Origin: Amphibalanus amphitrite
Lineage: Eukaryota > Arthropoda > Thecostraca > Balanomorpha > Balanidae
Reading direction: 5' to 3'
Assembly (NCBI RefSeq): GCF_019059575.1
Contig: NW_024881789.1
Location: 310,001 to 374,000, forward strand
Length of the DNA stretch: 64,000 nucleotides
Shown: one piece after another, positions 44,951-56,800 of the stretch
Numbering within the stretch: position 1 is the stretch's first letter
How the letters are laid out: each line of letters begins with the position of its first letter
Translations under genes and position numbers: made by a program
The notes under the pieces: model-generated
The model's input: the letters and a program-made list of their open reading frames with translations, nothing else
Told to the model about the DNA's origin: nothing
Database searches by the model: none

Positions 44951-46809
44951 CATGGGCGGCGCCACCGGGGGGGACGGGGGGGACAGGTCCCCCGCTATCG
45001 AAAGTTAGGGGGGTACAGTACCCCCCTATCGGCGAGGTCCGTTCAATAGTTGATAAGTGCATTGCAGAGTTATCCGTCGCATTTAATGCATCGTTGGTTA
45101 ATCAAGCCAGGTTCTGAATAAAGATTGCTGTTGGGATGTATCTCAGGGGGTCCTGGCCATCTGCAAAAGGTGTGGAGCTGTGATGCCTGTAGTTAGGTAT
45201 AAGGTGATCGGCAGGCTCTCGGGGATCGTGCCCCCTCCTTTTGGGGCGCCAGGCAGGGTTATTACCTCCCCACCCCACTGCCAGACCCCATTGCCGACAC
45301 AACCAAGTTTACTGAAATTCCATAGATTTCCGTTACTATATGGATATTTTCCATTCCTAATTAATCAAATTCAAGCATGGCAGTTCTACCACAGAAAAAA
45401 TTCAAATCTATGACATTTAACCCCAGCATTTGTGGGGAGAAATGTTCGGATAGATCACAGGCATGACCAAAAAATCACGCAGTAGCCCAAGACCTTATAA
45501 CTGGGTAGCATCGGTTCCCTCTCGTCAAGGGGATAGCATCATAGCACTCGTTTTTTTCTGCAAAACTATTTTCTGCAAACTAACTTTCTGCAAAACTAAG
45601 TTCGGTCGGCGGCCGAGCGGCTGGGGGTCTAATCGAGCCCCCTCCCCTTCTTACGTCAGCGGCTGTGAAAATGTCATTACAAGCTGTTGAAACATGGCAG
45701 TTGCTTTTGCATGAGTGCACGAAAGGGTTTTAGGTACGTGATACATGAAAGGTTCTACATGAAAATTGAGAAACACCAGCTTATCAATTTGTGCTCACCG
45801 TGGTGCGTTTACTTTGACTAGTCTTTGAATTCTGGGGTGAAACAGTCAAGAAACCTGTTCCATAAGGAGAGCCACTAATGCTAAAGAGATGAGGGATGAG
45901 GTTTCCAGAGACCTTGATTATCTCCCAAAGGGGTTGCCCCGCCATTTGCCAATCCCTGCTGTAGTTGTTACGATTGGAGGGTGAATATGAGGACGATGCA
46001 GGTCGTGCCAGCTCGATCATGACGAACACAATGGTGCCTTCATCACAGCTCTACTGCCATTTTTGACGAAGTTAATCAACAAGGACCGGAATCCTACCCT
46101 GGGGCATTTCACCTGACATCAGAGGTCGCCGGACCTGAGACCCTTTCACTCAAATTTTTAACGGTGCATACGCTGTTTGTTCCCGCGAAGCTCTAAGTAA
46201 ATAAAATCCATCAAAAAGTGTGATCAAATAACGGCTGGTGACCTTCCATGACCTAGCATGACCTTTTGAGTGACCACCGATGACATGACCACTGACGGCT
46301 AGCCATTACCTGCACCCTGCCCGTAGCATATGGATCAGGTGGTGATGTCATGATTCTGAAATTATTACTGCAGCTTTGGCGCGCTTGTCAGAGCAGAAGA
46401 CATTCCCACTTTTCCTCCATGGCTATTTGATGGTGAAGCCATCAATCTGACCAGACATAGGATCGCAAATTTGAAAGTACGAAACATAAGAAAAGTTGGC
46501 ACTGCTACTCATACCTAAGCAATTCGCAGCTTGTAGGAAACCAGCTTTGAGTTGACAAGACTGCAAATTTTCATTTAGAGGCAAGGATGCTTGAAAAGGT
46601 GATCGATCTTATAAGGTGTCCTAGGATAAGTTTGGAAACAGGATGCACCGTTCGATGTGTTTTGGGCTTTGCCAAGTTTCGCAGCGTTACGTGCCTCGTT
46701 TTTTTTTTTTTTTTTTTGCATACACGATCAGTATCTACTTCTGGGGTTTTCGGTCAGTCAAGCCCCCGTCCCCGTCCCCCCCTATCGAAAATCCGTGGCG
46801 CCGCCCCTG
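44951..46809. mobile_element. 1.86-kb non-autonomous hAT-like element, 8-bp target duplication
   Basis: ATCACTTT occurs directly before (44943-44950) and after (46810-46817) the element. The complemented right end is CAGGGGCGGCGCCACGG; the left end is CATGGGCGGCGCCACCG. Both are followed inward by a G-rich stretch and a CTATCGAAA-type word. CAGGGG ends with an 8-bp duplication are typical of hAT transposons. The interior has no long transposase frame, and contains a run of 19 T (46699-46717). Predicted peptides inside are chance frames. Confidence 0.85.
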
Positions 46810-46817
46810 ATCACTTT

Positions 46818-47834
46818 CGCTCAATAGCCTGTCGCACGAAGTTTACCACTATACACTCTACATAAATAGGCGCAAAGCAGCATTGGACCTAGCTTTCTGT
46901 CGCGGACGAGGCCGACGCGGTACTGGCATTTCCTCCGCATTTCCTGACTATTTTCAGCAGCTGCGCTGAATTTAAAAGTCCGGTAGCATCATCTGTGTAC
47001 CTACCAGCTGTGGCCCGCTCCATCGTTATTGTAGCACCCAGTGCCAATGCACGGGTCCGGCACTGTGTGATTGGGAATCTGCTAACACAAATACAAATAT
47101 CGGCACGATAGGTATCTAACGTATGCATTTCAAATTAATTCTTATTTAAATCAATTTGAAGTGGCTCAACGCTCGTTTGCTCAAAGATATACCTACTAAA
47201 CTGCCCTTTATTTTTGCCGGTCCTTCTTCCACCTCCCACCAGTGTTATTCGCGCTTAGCATACCCCCACGTCTCTGCCCGCTGGCCTAAGGTCAGCAATG
47301 TGCGATGTTTGAGGTCGACTCTAACCCTGGCACGACTCCACGCTGCCAACCATCCGAGGGATGCAGCCGCAATGTGACCCTGTATTGACGACGTCCCCAA
47401 TATCTCGGCGGTGCCAAACGGTCGTTGAACGGCTCAAAGTCGTGGCTCAGCAGCCAACTCGGTCGACCAAAGATAATCGGAGAATAAACACATGCTTTAC
47501 TAACAGTCGTGCGTGCGTTTATTGGTAACAAAATCAAACGCCGCGGGCTGAGTGTATTATTTTATTGTTGCCCGTTTTAAATAAATACTAAGAGAAGAAA
47601 GACTACGGTACAGATGACAGTTATCTTGATGGTCTATTTATTTAAAGGGTAGTGGATATATTGAGCGGGACACGACAAGGGATTCATTTGCCCTATCACA
47701 AAACGCTCAGCAACAAGCTTTACGCTTTCGGTGCAAAATTTACATACACATTACTATGCACAATGCACATGAGTCGGCACCGTCAGTTGTCTATACTTTA
47801 TAGCCAAAGCGACAATTCAACGAACAATTCTCTT
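46818..47834. other. Intergenic DNA downstream of the spectrin-repeat gene
   Basis: AT-rich to mixed sequence with no gene, element end or array that I can support. Confidence 0.45.
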
Positions 47835-47840
47835 TTTATT
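47835..47840 (-). terminator. Poly(A) signal AATAAA of the spectrin-repeat gene
   Basis: TTTATT on the plus strand gives AATAAA on the minus strand, 55 bp beyond the stop codon at 47895-47897. Confidence 0.6.
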
Positions 47841-47894
47841 TAATATTTATATTGAATATTTCAGCGAAAAAACTCCTCAGCTCGGATGATAGGA

Positions 47895-50800
47895 TCACAG
47901 TGCCTGCACTAGCTTCTGTTTCTCGGCGAAGTAGGTTTTGAGCTTGTTGAGTGTGCCGTCCACCACGTCTGCCTCCGGGTCGTCGGCCACCTTGGCGGCG
48001 GCGGCCACCCAGCCCTGTACCTCCGTGACCTGAAAGACGAGGAGAAACGTATGGTCAGATCTGCAGCGTGTGATAGGAGAGGCTATATGATTATTCAGAG
48101 GTATATAAATTGCATTCGGTAGCACAAGACGGCCTTCATTGGAATGTGTACCTAAGTTTGGTGTCAGCTAATAGTCGCTTTCGGAAATTTAGGCGGTGGA
48201 AGCACAGTGGCTGTGGAAACATACAAAACGTTCTTCTGGATTTATCTCAAAGATCGTGAATGTTAGCTATGCAATTGAACATCGAGCAGTATACGGATAA
48301 AAAGGACAATGAGCCCATTGTAACATCAATTAGCCGGATAGCCGACTGGGAGAAATGAAATCTTTGTTTACCTAGCACCGATATCGGATAGATAGCAAAG
48401 TCGCTGATAATCATGGGCCTTGATGAACTGTCCAGAACAGTGCAAAACCTATAGACTATAGGTTACAAGATAAATACAAAGGATCTATAGAAAGATACAA
48501 GATGCTGGATTTTACGGGTAACGTTACATGCTCAATTTGTGACTGAGCGTAATAATTTTCCGTACATCTATAAAACTGATAATGAAATGCCCCTAATCGG
48601 GGCTGAATTCTATATTTAGCAAGTAACACTAAAACTTCACTTTCATGCCGGTAGTCGTTCTTCTTGCCGGTAGTCGTTCTTTTGCACTGTTCTGGACAGT
48701 TCATCAAGGCCCAGTCGGTGGACTTACCGTGTTGCTGAGCTCCTCCCACTGTTTGACCAGCTTCTCCATGCGCTGAACCCACTCGCAGCAGACGGTCTCG
48801 GCGGCCTGCCGGCGGTCGCGGCACTCGGTGATCTCCCGGTCCGCCTTGTCGTGCTGCGTCATCTTGGACACCGTCTCAGTCATCTTGTCCAGGCTGGCCA
48901 GCCGAGACTTGATGTCTGCGTCAAACTCCTGTAGAGGCAACACGGATGATGGAATTAGGCCGGGATCCTCGGTAAGGGGACAAACTCGCATTACCGTGAA
49001 CAGTTTACTGGGTGGGATATTCTTTATTTACTGATTAATGCATTTCATACTACACAAAAAACGAAAATGATTTATGTTATGGTAGGAATAATCTGTCATC
49101 GTTGTACTGCATATTCTGTCCATGCTTCTTACCACCGAAGCTTTTACTGAACTTACAATGACAGATTTCTGCATCTCCTGGGCCTCGATGAGGCTGTTGG
49201 GCTTCTTCAGACCACCCTTGATCCTCTCCTCGCACTGAGTCAGCCACGGCTGGAACACCTTCAGTTCGGCCTGCAGAGCGAAAAACAAATCTAAATGCAA
49301 AGCAAGACACACCATCGGTGCTGGCATCATCGCTAACACGCTACACATATAGCATTAAAGCGGTTGGTTGGCTCAGTAAGATGTTTAAAACAGCAAGTTC
49401 AAGGTGATGTTGCCATTTGGTTCTGACCTGGTAATCGGCCCAGTGGTGGAGGTCCTCGGAGATGTCACCGCACACGTCCGTCAGCTTCTGGTTCAGCTCC
49501 TCCAGCTTCACCTTGATCTTCTGCACGTCCAACATGTGTGCTTCGGCAATCGAGTTGGACTTGCCTGCAAGAATGCAGATTGCAGAAGTGGTCAACGAGG
49601 TCAACAATCGACATACCTTCCGTTTGCGCCGCTTTTAAACATTAATGAGAGCTCATCTGCCAAACTGTACATAAAACGTCAGAGCTGGACCAAACGCAGA
49701 CATAAGCTTTTAAACGTTGTGGATTCTAAGTTTGGAGACTCGCAACATCCAGAATACTTAGCACTCAGCACCCAATAAAACGCCAGCAACACCTGAATCA
49801 CTGGCAGCACGACACTGCACTGAAAACAATTTAACCCAAGGCCCGCGAGTAAACCGGTGTTTTGTGGGTACCCCTATCCGCAACCATTTTTAACCACCCT
49901 CCCAGGAGTACAGTAAGGTCCCATTGCAGTGTAGTCGTCCCTGCTCTCAGCGGACTTGTTCGCTGACAGCGGTTATATCCGCTCAGAGCAAGTACGACTA
50001 CACCGCAATGGGACCTAGCACTACTCCTGGGAGGGTGGTTAAAAATGGTTGCGGATAGGGGTACCCGTAAAACACCGGTTTACTCGCAAGCCTTGGGTTA
50101 AATTGTTTTCAGTGTGGGCCCTCCTTACCTCCGAGCAGCCGCTCCGACTCAGTGACCAGCCAGGCCAGGGTGTTCAGCTGGGTCTCCATGTTCTTCTGCA
50201 TCTTCACAGTCATGAGCAGCTTCTCATCTGACTTATCCTCGCCGGGGAATTTCAGCAGCTCGTTCAGCATGTCCTCACCCTGCTGCAGCCACGCCATCGA
50301 CGCGTCCTTCTTGTCGACGAACGCCTGGGGATGTTGATAAAATGCGTCAAAGATTGACTAATTACCCAATTATTGCATTTAGATGCATCCTTAGGTATTT
50401 ATTCGTATGTATGAGTTAAATTGATGTCTTTTAGTGCATCGCATTGGAGACGTTCTTAGGAAGACGGACGCTTGGGAAATGCAAACAAACCTGCAGATCC
50501 TCGGTGTACTTCTTCAGCTTGGCAATGCGTTCGTCGGTCTTATCCAGCACCTTGTTCCGCTCCTCGAATCCAGCTATCTGTGAGCCGAATGAGATTGTGA
50601 ATTCGCTTTTATTTTGGCAAGGGTGAACGGATGTATTTCATGGCCCCAACATATTTAGCAAAAAGCATGTATATTAACATTTTTTTTTATAAATTTAGTC
50701 CGAACCTTTTGATGGGAAGGATTCACAAGGACAGAGCCATCGCTAAGCGAAGCTTGTTGCGGTGACCCTGCCCTCTACCCTCCGATCGCGCAATTCCAGT

Positions 50801-53800
50801 TCTATGGCAGAATTTAGAGTCCAAAGTTTAACGTGCGCACATAGCCGCGCACGGCCGGTCCCCTCACTGACTTCACCTGGCTACGGCCTGCCACCAACCG
50901 CAACCATACCTGTCAGGAGGCCCATAAATGTCAAGCGCCCGTCGCGCTTCGAACCCGGACTGTTGTAACCGGGAACGCGTGCTCTCACCACGCGGAGTCC
51001 AACGCTCTACCAACTGAGCTACGGGACCGGCAAAACATTGTCACCGAATACAAGAACAACTCACCGTTTTCAGGACCTCCTCCTTCTTATCGGCGGAACA
51101 AATGCCGCAGATGATTTCCACGTTGCCCATGAGTTTCTTCAGACAGGCCTCGTTGGCCTCGCGCGTCTTGGCGGCGATCTCCAGTCGCAGCGCCACGTCC
51201 TCGGCGCCGGCCTTTGGGTCGAACAGTTTGCGGATGTTGCGCAGTTTCTCGTCCGCCTGGTCGAGCAGGTTGACAATGTTCACCTTGCCGTCCTCGAACT
51301 CCTTCCAGGCAGTCTCGTTACCTGTATTGGGAGAGATCGAAAAGGTATTGAGACCCGACGAGATGAGAACGGATGGTAAGGATCAAAACTGGTTAGAATA
51401 GACATACCACCGAAAAAGTTGAAGGTGAATCATTAATGTCATTTAGAATGACTCACAAACATTCTTAACATTTTTTTCAACAGCACTTCATGACTTGCAT
51501 ACGGGTAACAGGGTAGTACACTAGCCCATCTTGTGAGAAACGTCACACTATAGCCGGGCTGCATTTATCACTTTCACATGCTCACGTTTGAGGGTCTCCA
51601 GCTTCTTCTTGGCCTTCTCCTCGGAGTCCTTAAAGAGCTCACTTAGTCCCTTGACCTGCTCCTTGAGGAAGTCGGGACAGTCGGCCTGGCCGGCCAGCTT
51701 CTCGCCGCGTTTGATCAGCTGAGCGAACTCTCCGCGCTTCTCCTCAATCTTGGCGATCACGGCCTCCTGGTTCTCGATGAACGAGGCCACGTGCTCCGTG
51801 CTGTCCGGGTGGATCTGCGCCGGGAGAGGTCAATGACTGAGCTTATTGTATCAGAGAAACCCAGAGGCATGAGTAAGACTGCCTTATTTAAAAGCACTAA
51901 TGTACTTATAAGATGATGATGTAGCAAGATACAAGAAAAAAAACGAAGCGAAATATGTTGATGTAATCAGAGGATCGCTTGCAAGACTGTAGCATCCCCT
52001 ATAATTTATGATAATAATCCTAAAAATTGGAATCTATTAACGCACACTTTACACTTACTTTGACTCCGCAGTCCACACAAAGCCTCCACTGATAATTTAG
52101 CATGCTTGTCCAGCGCAATCAGCTAGCCTTTCTTCGCTATTACTCCGTTCCCGCGAGAATGGCATGCAGCTCACTGGACCAGAGGCGTTCTCTATGTAGA
52201 TACGATACGAGGGTCAATTATAGGCCTACTATGCGCGGATGGCATGGAGGTCAAGTACATACATGCGTCATCTACGAGAGCAAGAGCAGAGTGCAGAGAG
52301 AATGAGAACACCACAACTCTTCTGATCCGCAATAGCGCACGTTTGACACAAACCGCTAACTACGGTTGTAAAAGGTAACTAACAAAAATAATCTAGGCGA
52401 AGACACACCGATGTAAGACTTACCTTTGGACCACCGACAGTGCCTTTCTTTTGCTCGAGCTGTGGTACGAAACATATGGTGCTTAAAATAGACTCAGCAA
52501 TACACATAGTCGACTATCTGAATGAAAATAGCTTATAAGTATGTTGATCAGTCTTTATAGTTAGTTATTTGATCATAACTAACTAAGGTCATTAAAAAAG
52601 CAATAATGAACTTGACTAATGGACCATCATAAGTAGAAGTCTCAATAAGAAACACTATAAAGGTATCGATCAGCTATTTACTTCCGAATCCCCACAGTGT
52701 TGCTGATCTAAAGAATGTAACGGTATCCCCGTTGTCTGACCTCCTCCGTCGATTTGCGACGGAGCTCCTCCAGCAGTTTCACCAGTGGAGTGATATCGTC
52801 CACGTATTGGTAGCAGCGGGAATACACATCGACCTGTGAAAGGACAAAGGTGTGTGAATATGAGCACCTTTGAATAAGTCGTTTAGTGGTAAAATTATCA
52901 GTGCTCATCTGAGTTTTTTTTTGTGAGTTAGTTGGGAAATCAATGGGCTACACCTACATATAAACAGCCTTGACTGATTTCCGTAGACGTCACGCACTGA
53001 CGTACTGACGATTTAGTCGCACTTAACATAATAACTCAGTCGTTTTTAAAGGATCTTACTGACTGGCACTGTCCCACCCTTTATGGCGAACAAGTGGCCA
53101 CCCCTTCCCCTCGAACCTTGCGCATGTTCTCCTCGATTCCTGGCAGCATCTCGATGTGTCGCTGGTGGAGCGCCTCCAGTCGCTTCTTCTCGGCCTCCAG
53201 GCTCTGGTCCGACTTCTGGTTCAGCAGCTTCAGCATGTCGTGCAGCCACTGCTTCACCTCCTCACGCTTCAGGTTCTTGCACTGGTACTGTTGATGAGAG
53301 GAGTAGGGAATATTGATTATTTAGCTGCTAAATGCAGCTAAAACAAGGCGCAGTAACATGCAAGAGACATTGAACGCAATGAAGATAAACGCTTCCAATA
53401 CGAGAGACGTGTCATATACACTGTGCATAACTATGGGCTGTTTAATATAAAAGAAAGGTTTTAATGCAAAAAGATATGTTTTAATGCTTCCGTTCAGACG
53501 GTACTGAGAAGTAAGCCTTATATGAGGAGACACAGCATTGAACGTTATTCTGTTCTGGACCCGGCATTCTGGACTGCTCGATTTAGCAGAACTCCAGTCC
53601 AGTTCCTTCCTTGTGATGTCAGTAATAGCCGGACGCCTGGCGCATGCTGTGCCGCAATGCTCACCAGTATCTGTTCCAGCCGCTAGATGTCCCTACCAGT
53701 TGTGCGCCTGGTGCATGCTGTGCCGCATGACTTAGTAGTCCCTATTCCAGCCGCTAGATGTCTAGCAGTCATGTGCCTGGAGCATGCTGTGCCGCAATAC

Positions 53801-56800
53801 TTAGGCAGCATTGTAGTCCCTATTCCAGCCGCTAGATGTCTAGCAGTCATGCGCCTGGCGCATGCTGTGCCGCAATGCTCACCAGTATCTGTTCCAGCCG
53901 CTAGATGTCCCTACCAGTTGTGCGCCTGGTGCATGCTGTGCCGCATGACTATCGACTTAGTTCCTATTCCAGCCGCTAGATGTCTGGCAGTCATGCGCCT
54001 GGCGCATGCTGGCCGCAATGCTCACCAGTATCTGTTCCAGCCGCTAGATGTCCCTACCAGTTGTGCGCCTGGTGCATGCTGTGCCGCATGACTATCGACT
54101 TAGTTCCTATTCCAGCCGCTAGATGTCTAGCAGTCATGCGCCTGGCGCATGCTGTGCCGCAATACTAAGGCAGCATTGTCTACTCCATTCGTGCGCCTGA
54201 CGCATGCTGTGTCGCAATGCTTAATAGTTTCTATTCCAGCCGCTAGATGTCTATCGTAGTCGGACGCCTAATGCATGCTGTGCCGCAGTGCTTTGTAGCT
54301 GATATTCTAGCCACTAGGTGCCTGTGTAGCAGTCGTGCGCCTGGAGCATGCTGTGCCGCAGTGCTCAGTAGTGTCTGTTCCAGCCGCTAGATGTCCCTAC
54401 CAGTTGTGCGCCTGGTGCATGCTGTGCCGCATGATTTTTGACTTAGTTCCTATTCCAGCCGCGAGATGTCCCTTCTAGTCGAACGCCTGGTACATGCTGT
54501 GCCGCATTACAAGGTTTGAATAGCTTCTATTCCAGCCGCTAGATGTCTAGCAGTCGTGCGCCTGGAGCATGCTGTGCCGCAGTGCTCAGTAGTGTCTGTT
54601 CCAGCCGCTAGATGTCCCTACCAGTCGTACGCCTGGCGTATGCTGTGCCGCATAACAATTGGCTCTTGCCGCGGTCACCGCACCGCAGCAGAACAACACC
54701 TCGGCTCGTAACTTGCAGTGGCACGCAGCGGGTTGGCGACGCGTGCCACGCCGCTCGAACTGGGGCCAGGACCTGTCCACCAGCACGTGCACGGAATACC
54801 GGCCCCGGTGACACACTGCACTGAATACCGGCCTGAGGTCCGGCAAGGTCGCCGAATGCCTCGCACGGTCACTGAATATGAGTCGATAACTTACTCCGTA
54901 GTAAGTTAGTAGCAACTGGGTACAATGCCGTGATGCGTAATCGTAAAGTCGCTGATAGCTCGACGTCCCAATGCAGAGCCGCATGATAGGTCATGACCTT
55001 CACGAATTACAATAAATACATGTTCACCGACTTGATCTTACGAATTTTGACACTGAATGCCATGTTAAGTAGCCATGCCTATGCAATATCTGCTCATATC
55101 AAATATTTTAACACACAAGGTTATGAGTATCAGTTGCATTTACTTCTCGTAGTTTTCGCTCGTCTTATAGTTTTATGTAAAGCGTATAGATGCTGATTAT
55201 TTAGGGACATATTTGTGTTATGAGGTTATCGGTGGAGCCAACAAATAACTAAATGCACTATCATATTTCTGTTTTAGTTGCTCTGGTGCCGATGTAGGGA
55301 GAACTTGCTCTGCAATGCAGTCCTTTAGAAACTTGAGACGATTCATTCTACTGGAGATCTTTTTCTTAAATTAAATTCTTTCATTACTGTACTTGGGCCG
55401 CCACCGTCACCTTCAGACAGATGCTGATTATTTAGGGACATATTTGTGTTATGAGGTTATTGGTGGAGCCAACAAATAACTAAATGCACTTACTTTTATT
55501 GACGTTTCGGTTTCAAACAACCTTCGTCAGAATAGAATTACAAGTTACGTCTCATATTTCAAAAATGCACATATTTCTGTGTTAGTTGCTCTGGTGCCGA
55601 TGTAGGGAGAACTTGCTCTGCAATGCAGTCCTTTAGAAACTTGAGACGATTCATTCTACTGGAGATCTTTTTTCTTAAATTAAATTCTTTCATTACTGTA
55701 CTTGGGCCGCCACCGTCACCTTCAGACAGATGCTGATTATTTAGGGACATATTTGTGTTATGAGGTTATCGGTGGAGCCAACAAATAACTAAATGCACTT
55801 ACTTTTATTGACGTTTCGGTTTCAAACAACCTTCGTCAGAATAGAATTACAAGTTACGTCTCATATTTCAAAAATGCACATATTAACCTCATAACACAAA
55901 TATGTCCCTAAATAATCAGCATCTGTCTGAAGGTGACGGTGGCGGCCCAAGTACAGTAATGAAAGAATTTAATTTAAGAAAAAAGATCTCCAGTAGAATG
56001 AATCGTCTCAAGTTTCTAAAGGACTGCATTGCAGAGCAAGTTCTCCCTACATCGGCACCAGAGCAACTAAAACAGAAATATGTGCATTTTTGAAATATGA
56101 GAGGTAACTTGTAATTCTATTCTGACGAAGGTTATTTGAAACCGAAACGTCAATAAAAGTAAGTGCATTTAGTTATTTGTTGGCTCCACCGATAACCTCA
56201 TAACACAAATATGTCCCTAAATAATCAGCATCTGTCTGAAGGTGACGGTGGCGGCCCAAGTACAGTAATGAAAGAATTTAATTTAAGAAAAAAGATCTCC
56301 AGTAGAATGAATCGTCTCAAGTTTCTAAAGGACTGCATTGCAGAGCAAGTTCTCCCTACATCGGCACCAGAGCAACTAAAACAGAAATATGTGCATTTTT
56401 GAAATATGAGACGTAACTTGTAGTTCTATTCTGACGAAGGTTGTTTGAAACCGAAACGTCAATAAAAGTAAGTGCATTTAGTTATTTGTTGGCTCCACCG
56501 ATAACCTCATAAAGCGTATAGCTTATATAGTATCCTCAAACTAATCAACCATTACTTTGCTGGGTCCCTGCTCTCTGGAGTCTTGACAGTGGACACCGAC
56601 CGACGCCCTAACGGCTGACAAGTCACCGGGCATAGTGAAACTTATCTTCGATCGTGAATCAACAATGGAAAGCGCAATACAATATAACCGGTCACCGGAT
56701 ATCAGATTCAGCCCTATGAAGGGTCGCTGCATGGCGCATGCTATGCGCCCCGACTTCGAGCCTATCATGTCAAATCTTTCAATGTCAAGCCATATAAGTT

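Larger units (their letters stand above)
55190..56509. mobile_element. Penelope-like element units in an inverted concatemer
   Basis: A 309-bp unit is repeated in minus orientation on the left (period 309; words at 55421 and 55730, plus a leftmost copy that lacks an internal part). It is repeated in plus orientation on the right (55902 and 56211), joined near 55885. The units encode MSLNNQHLSEGDGGG and then KEFNLRKKISSRMNRLKFLK, a 63-residue frame in three near-identical copies (55559-55750 minus, 55902-56093 plus, 56211-56402 plus). Each ends in the adjoining unit. TAAAGCGTATAG flanks the whole array (55178-55189 and 56510-56521). Tandem and inverted LTR-like units with hammerhead-like motifs are known for Penelope-like elements; no reverse transcriptase is present here. 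Confidence 0.65.

Noticed and set aside
44806-45117. 103-codon plus-strand frame
   Set aside because: It crosses the left boundary of the hAT-like element and its G-rich terminus, so it is a chance frame.
50938-51029. Functional tRNA gene on the minus strand
   Set aside because: A- and B-boxes are present but the anticodon and T stems do not pair; the A-rich tail and body fit a SINE better.
53687-54168. Repetitive Ala/Cys/Pro frames resembling a secreted repeat protein
   Set aside because: They are produced by the 70-bp minisatellite within a spectrin-gene intron.
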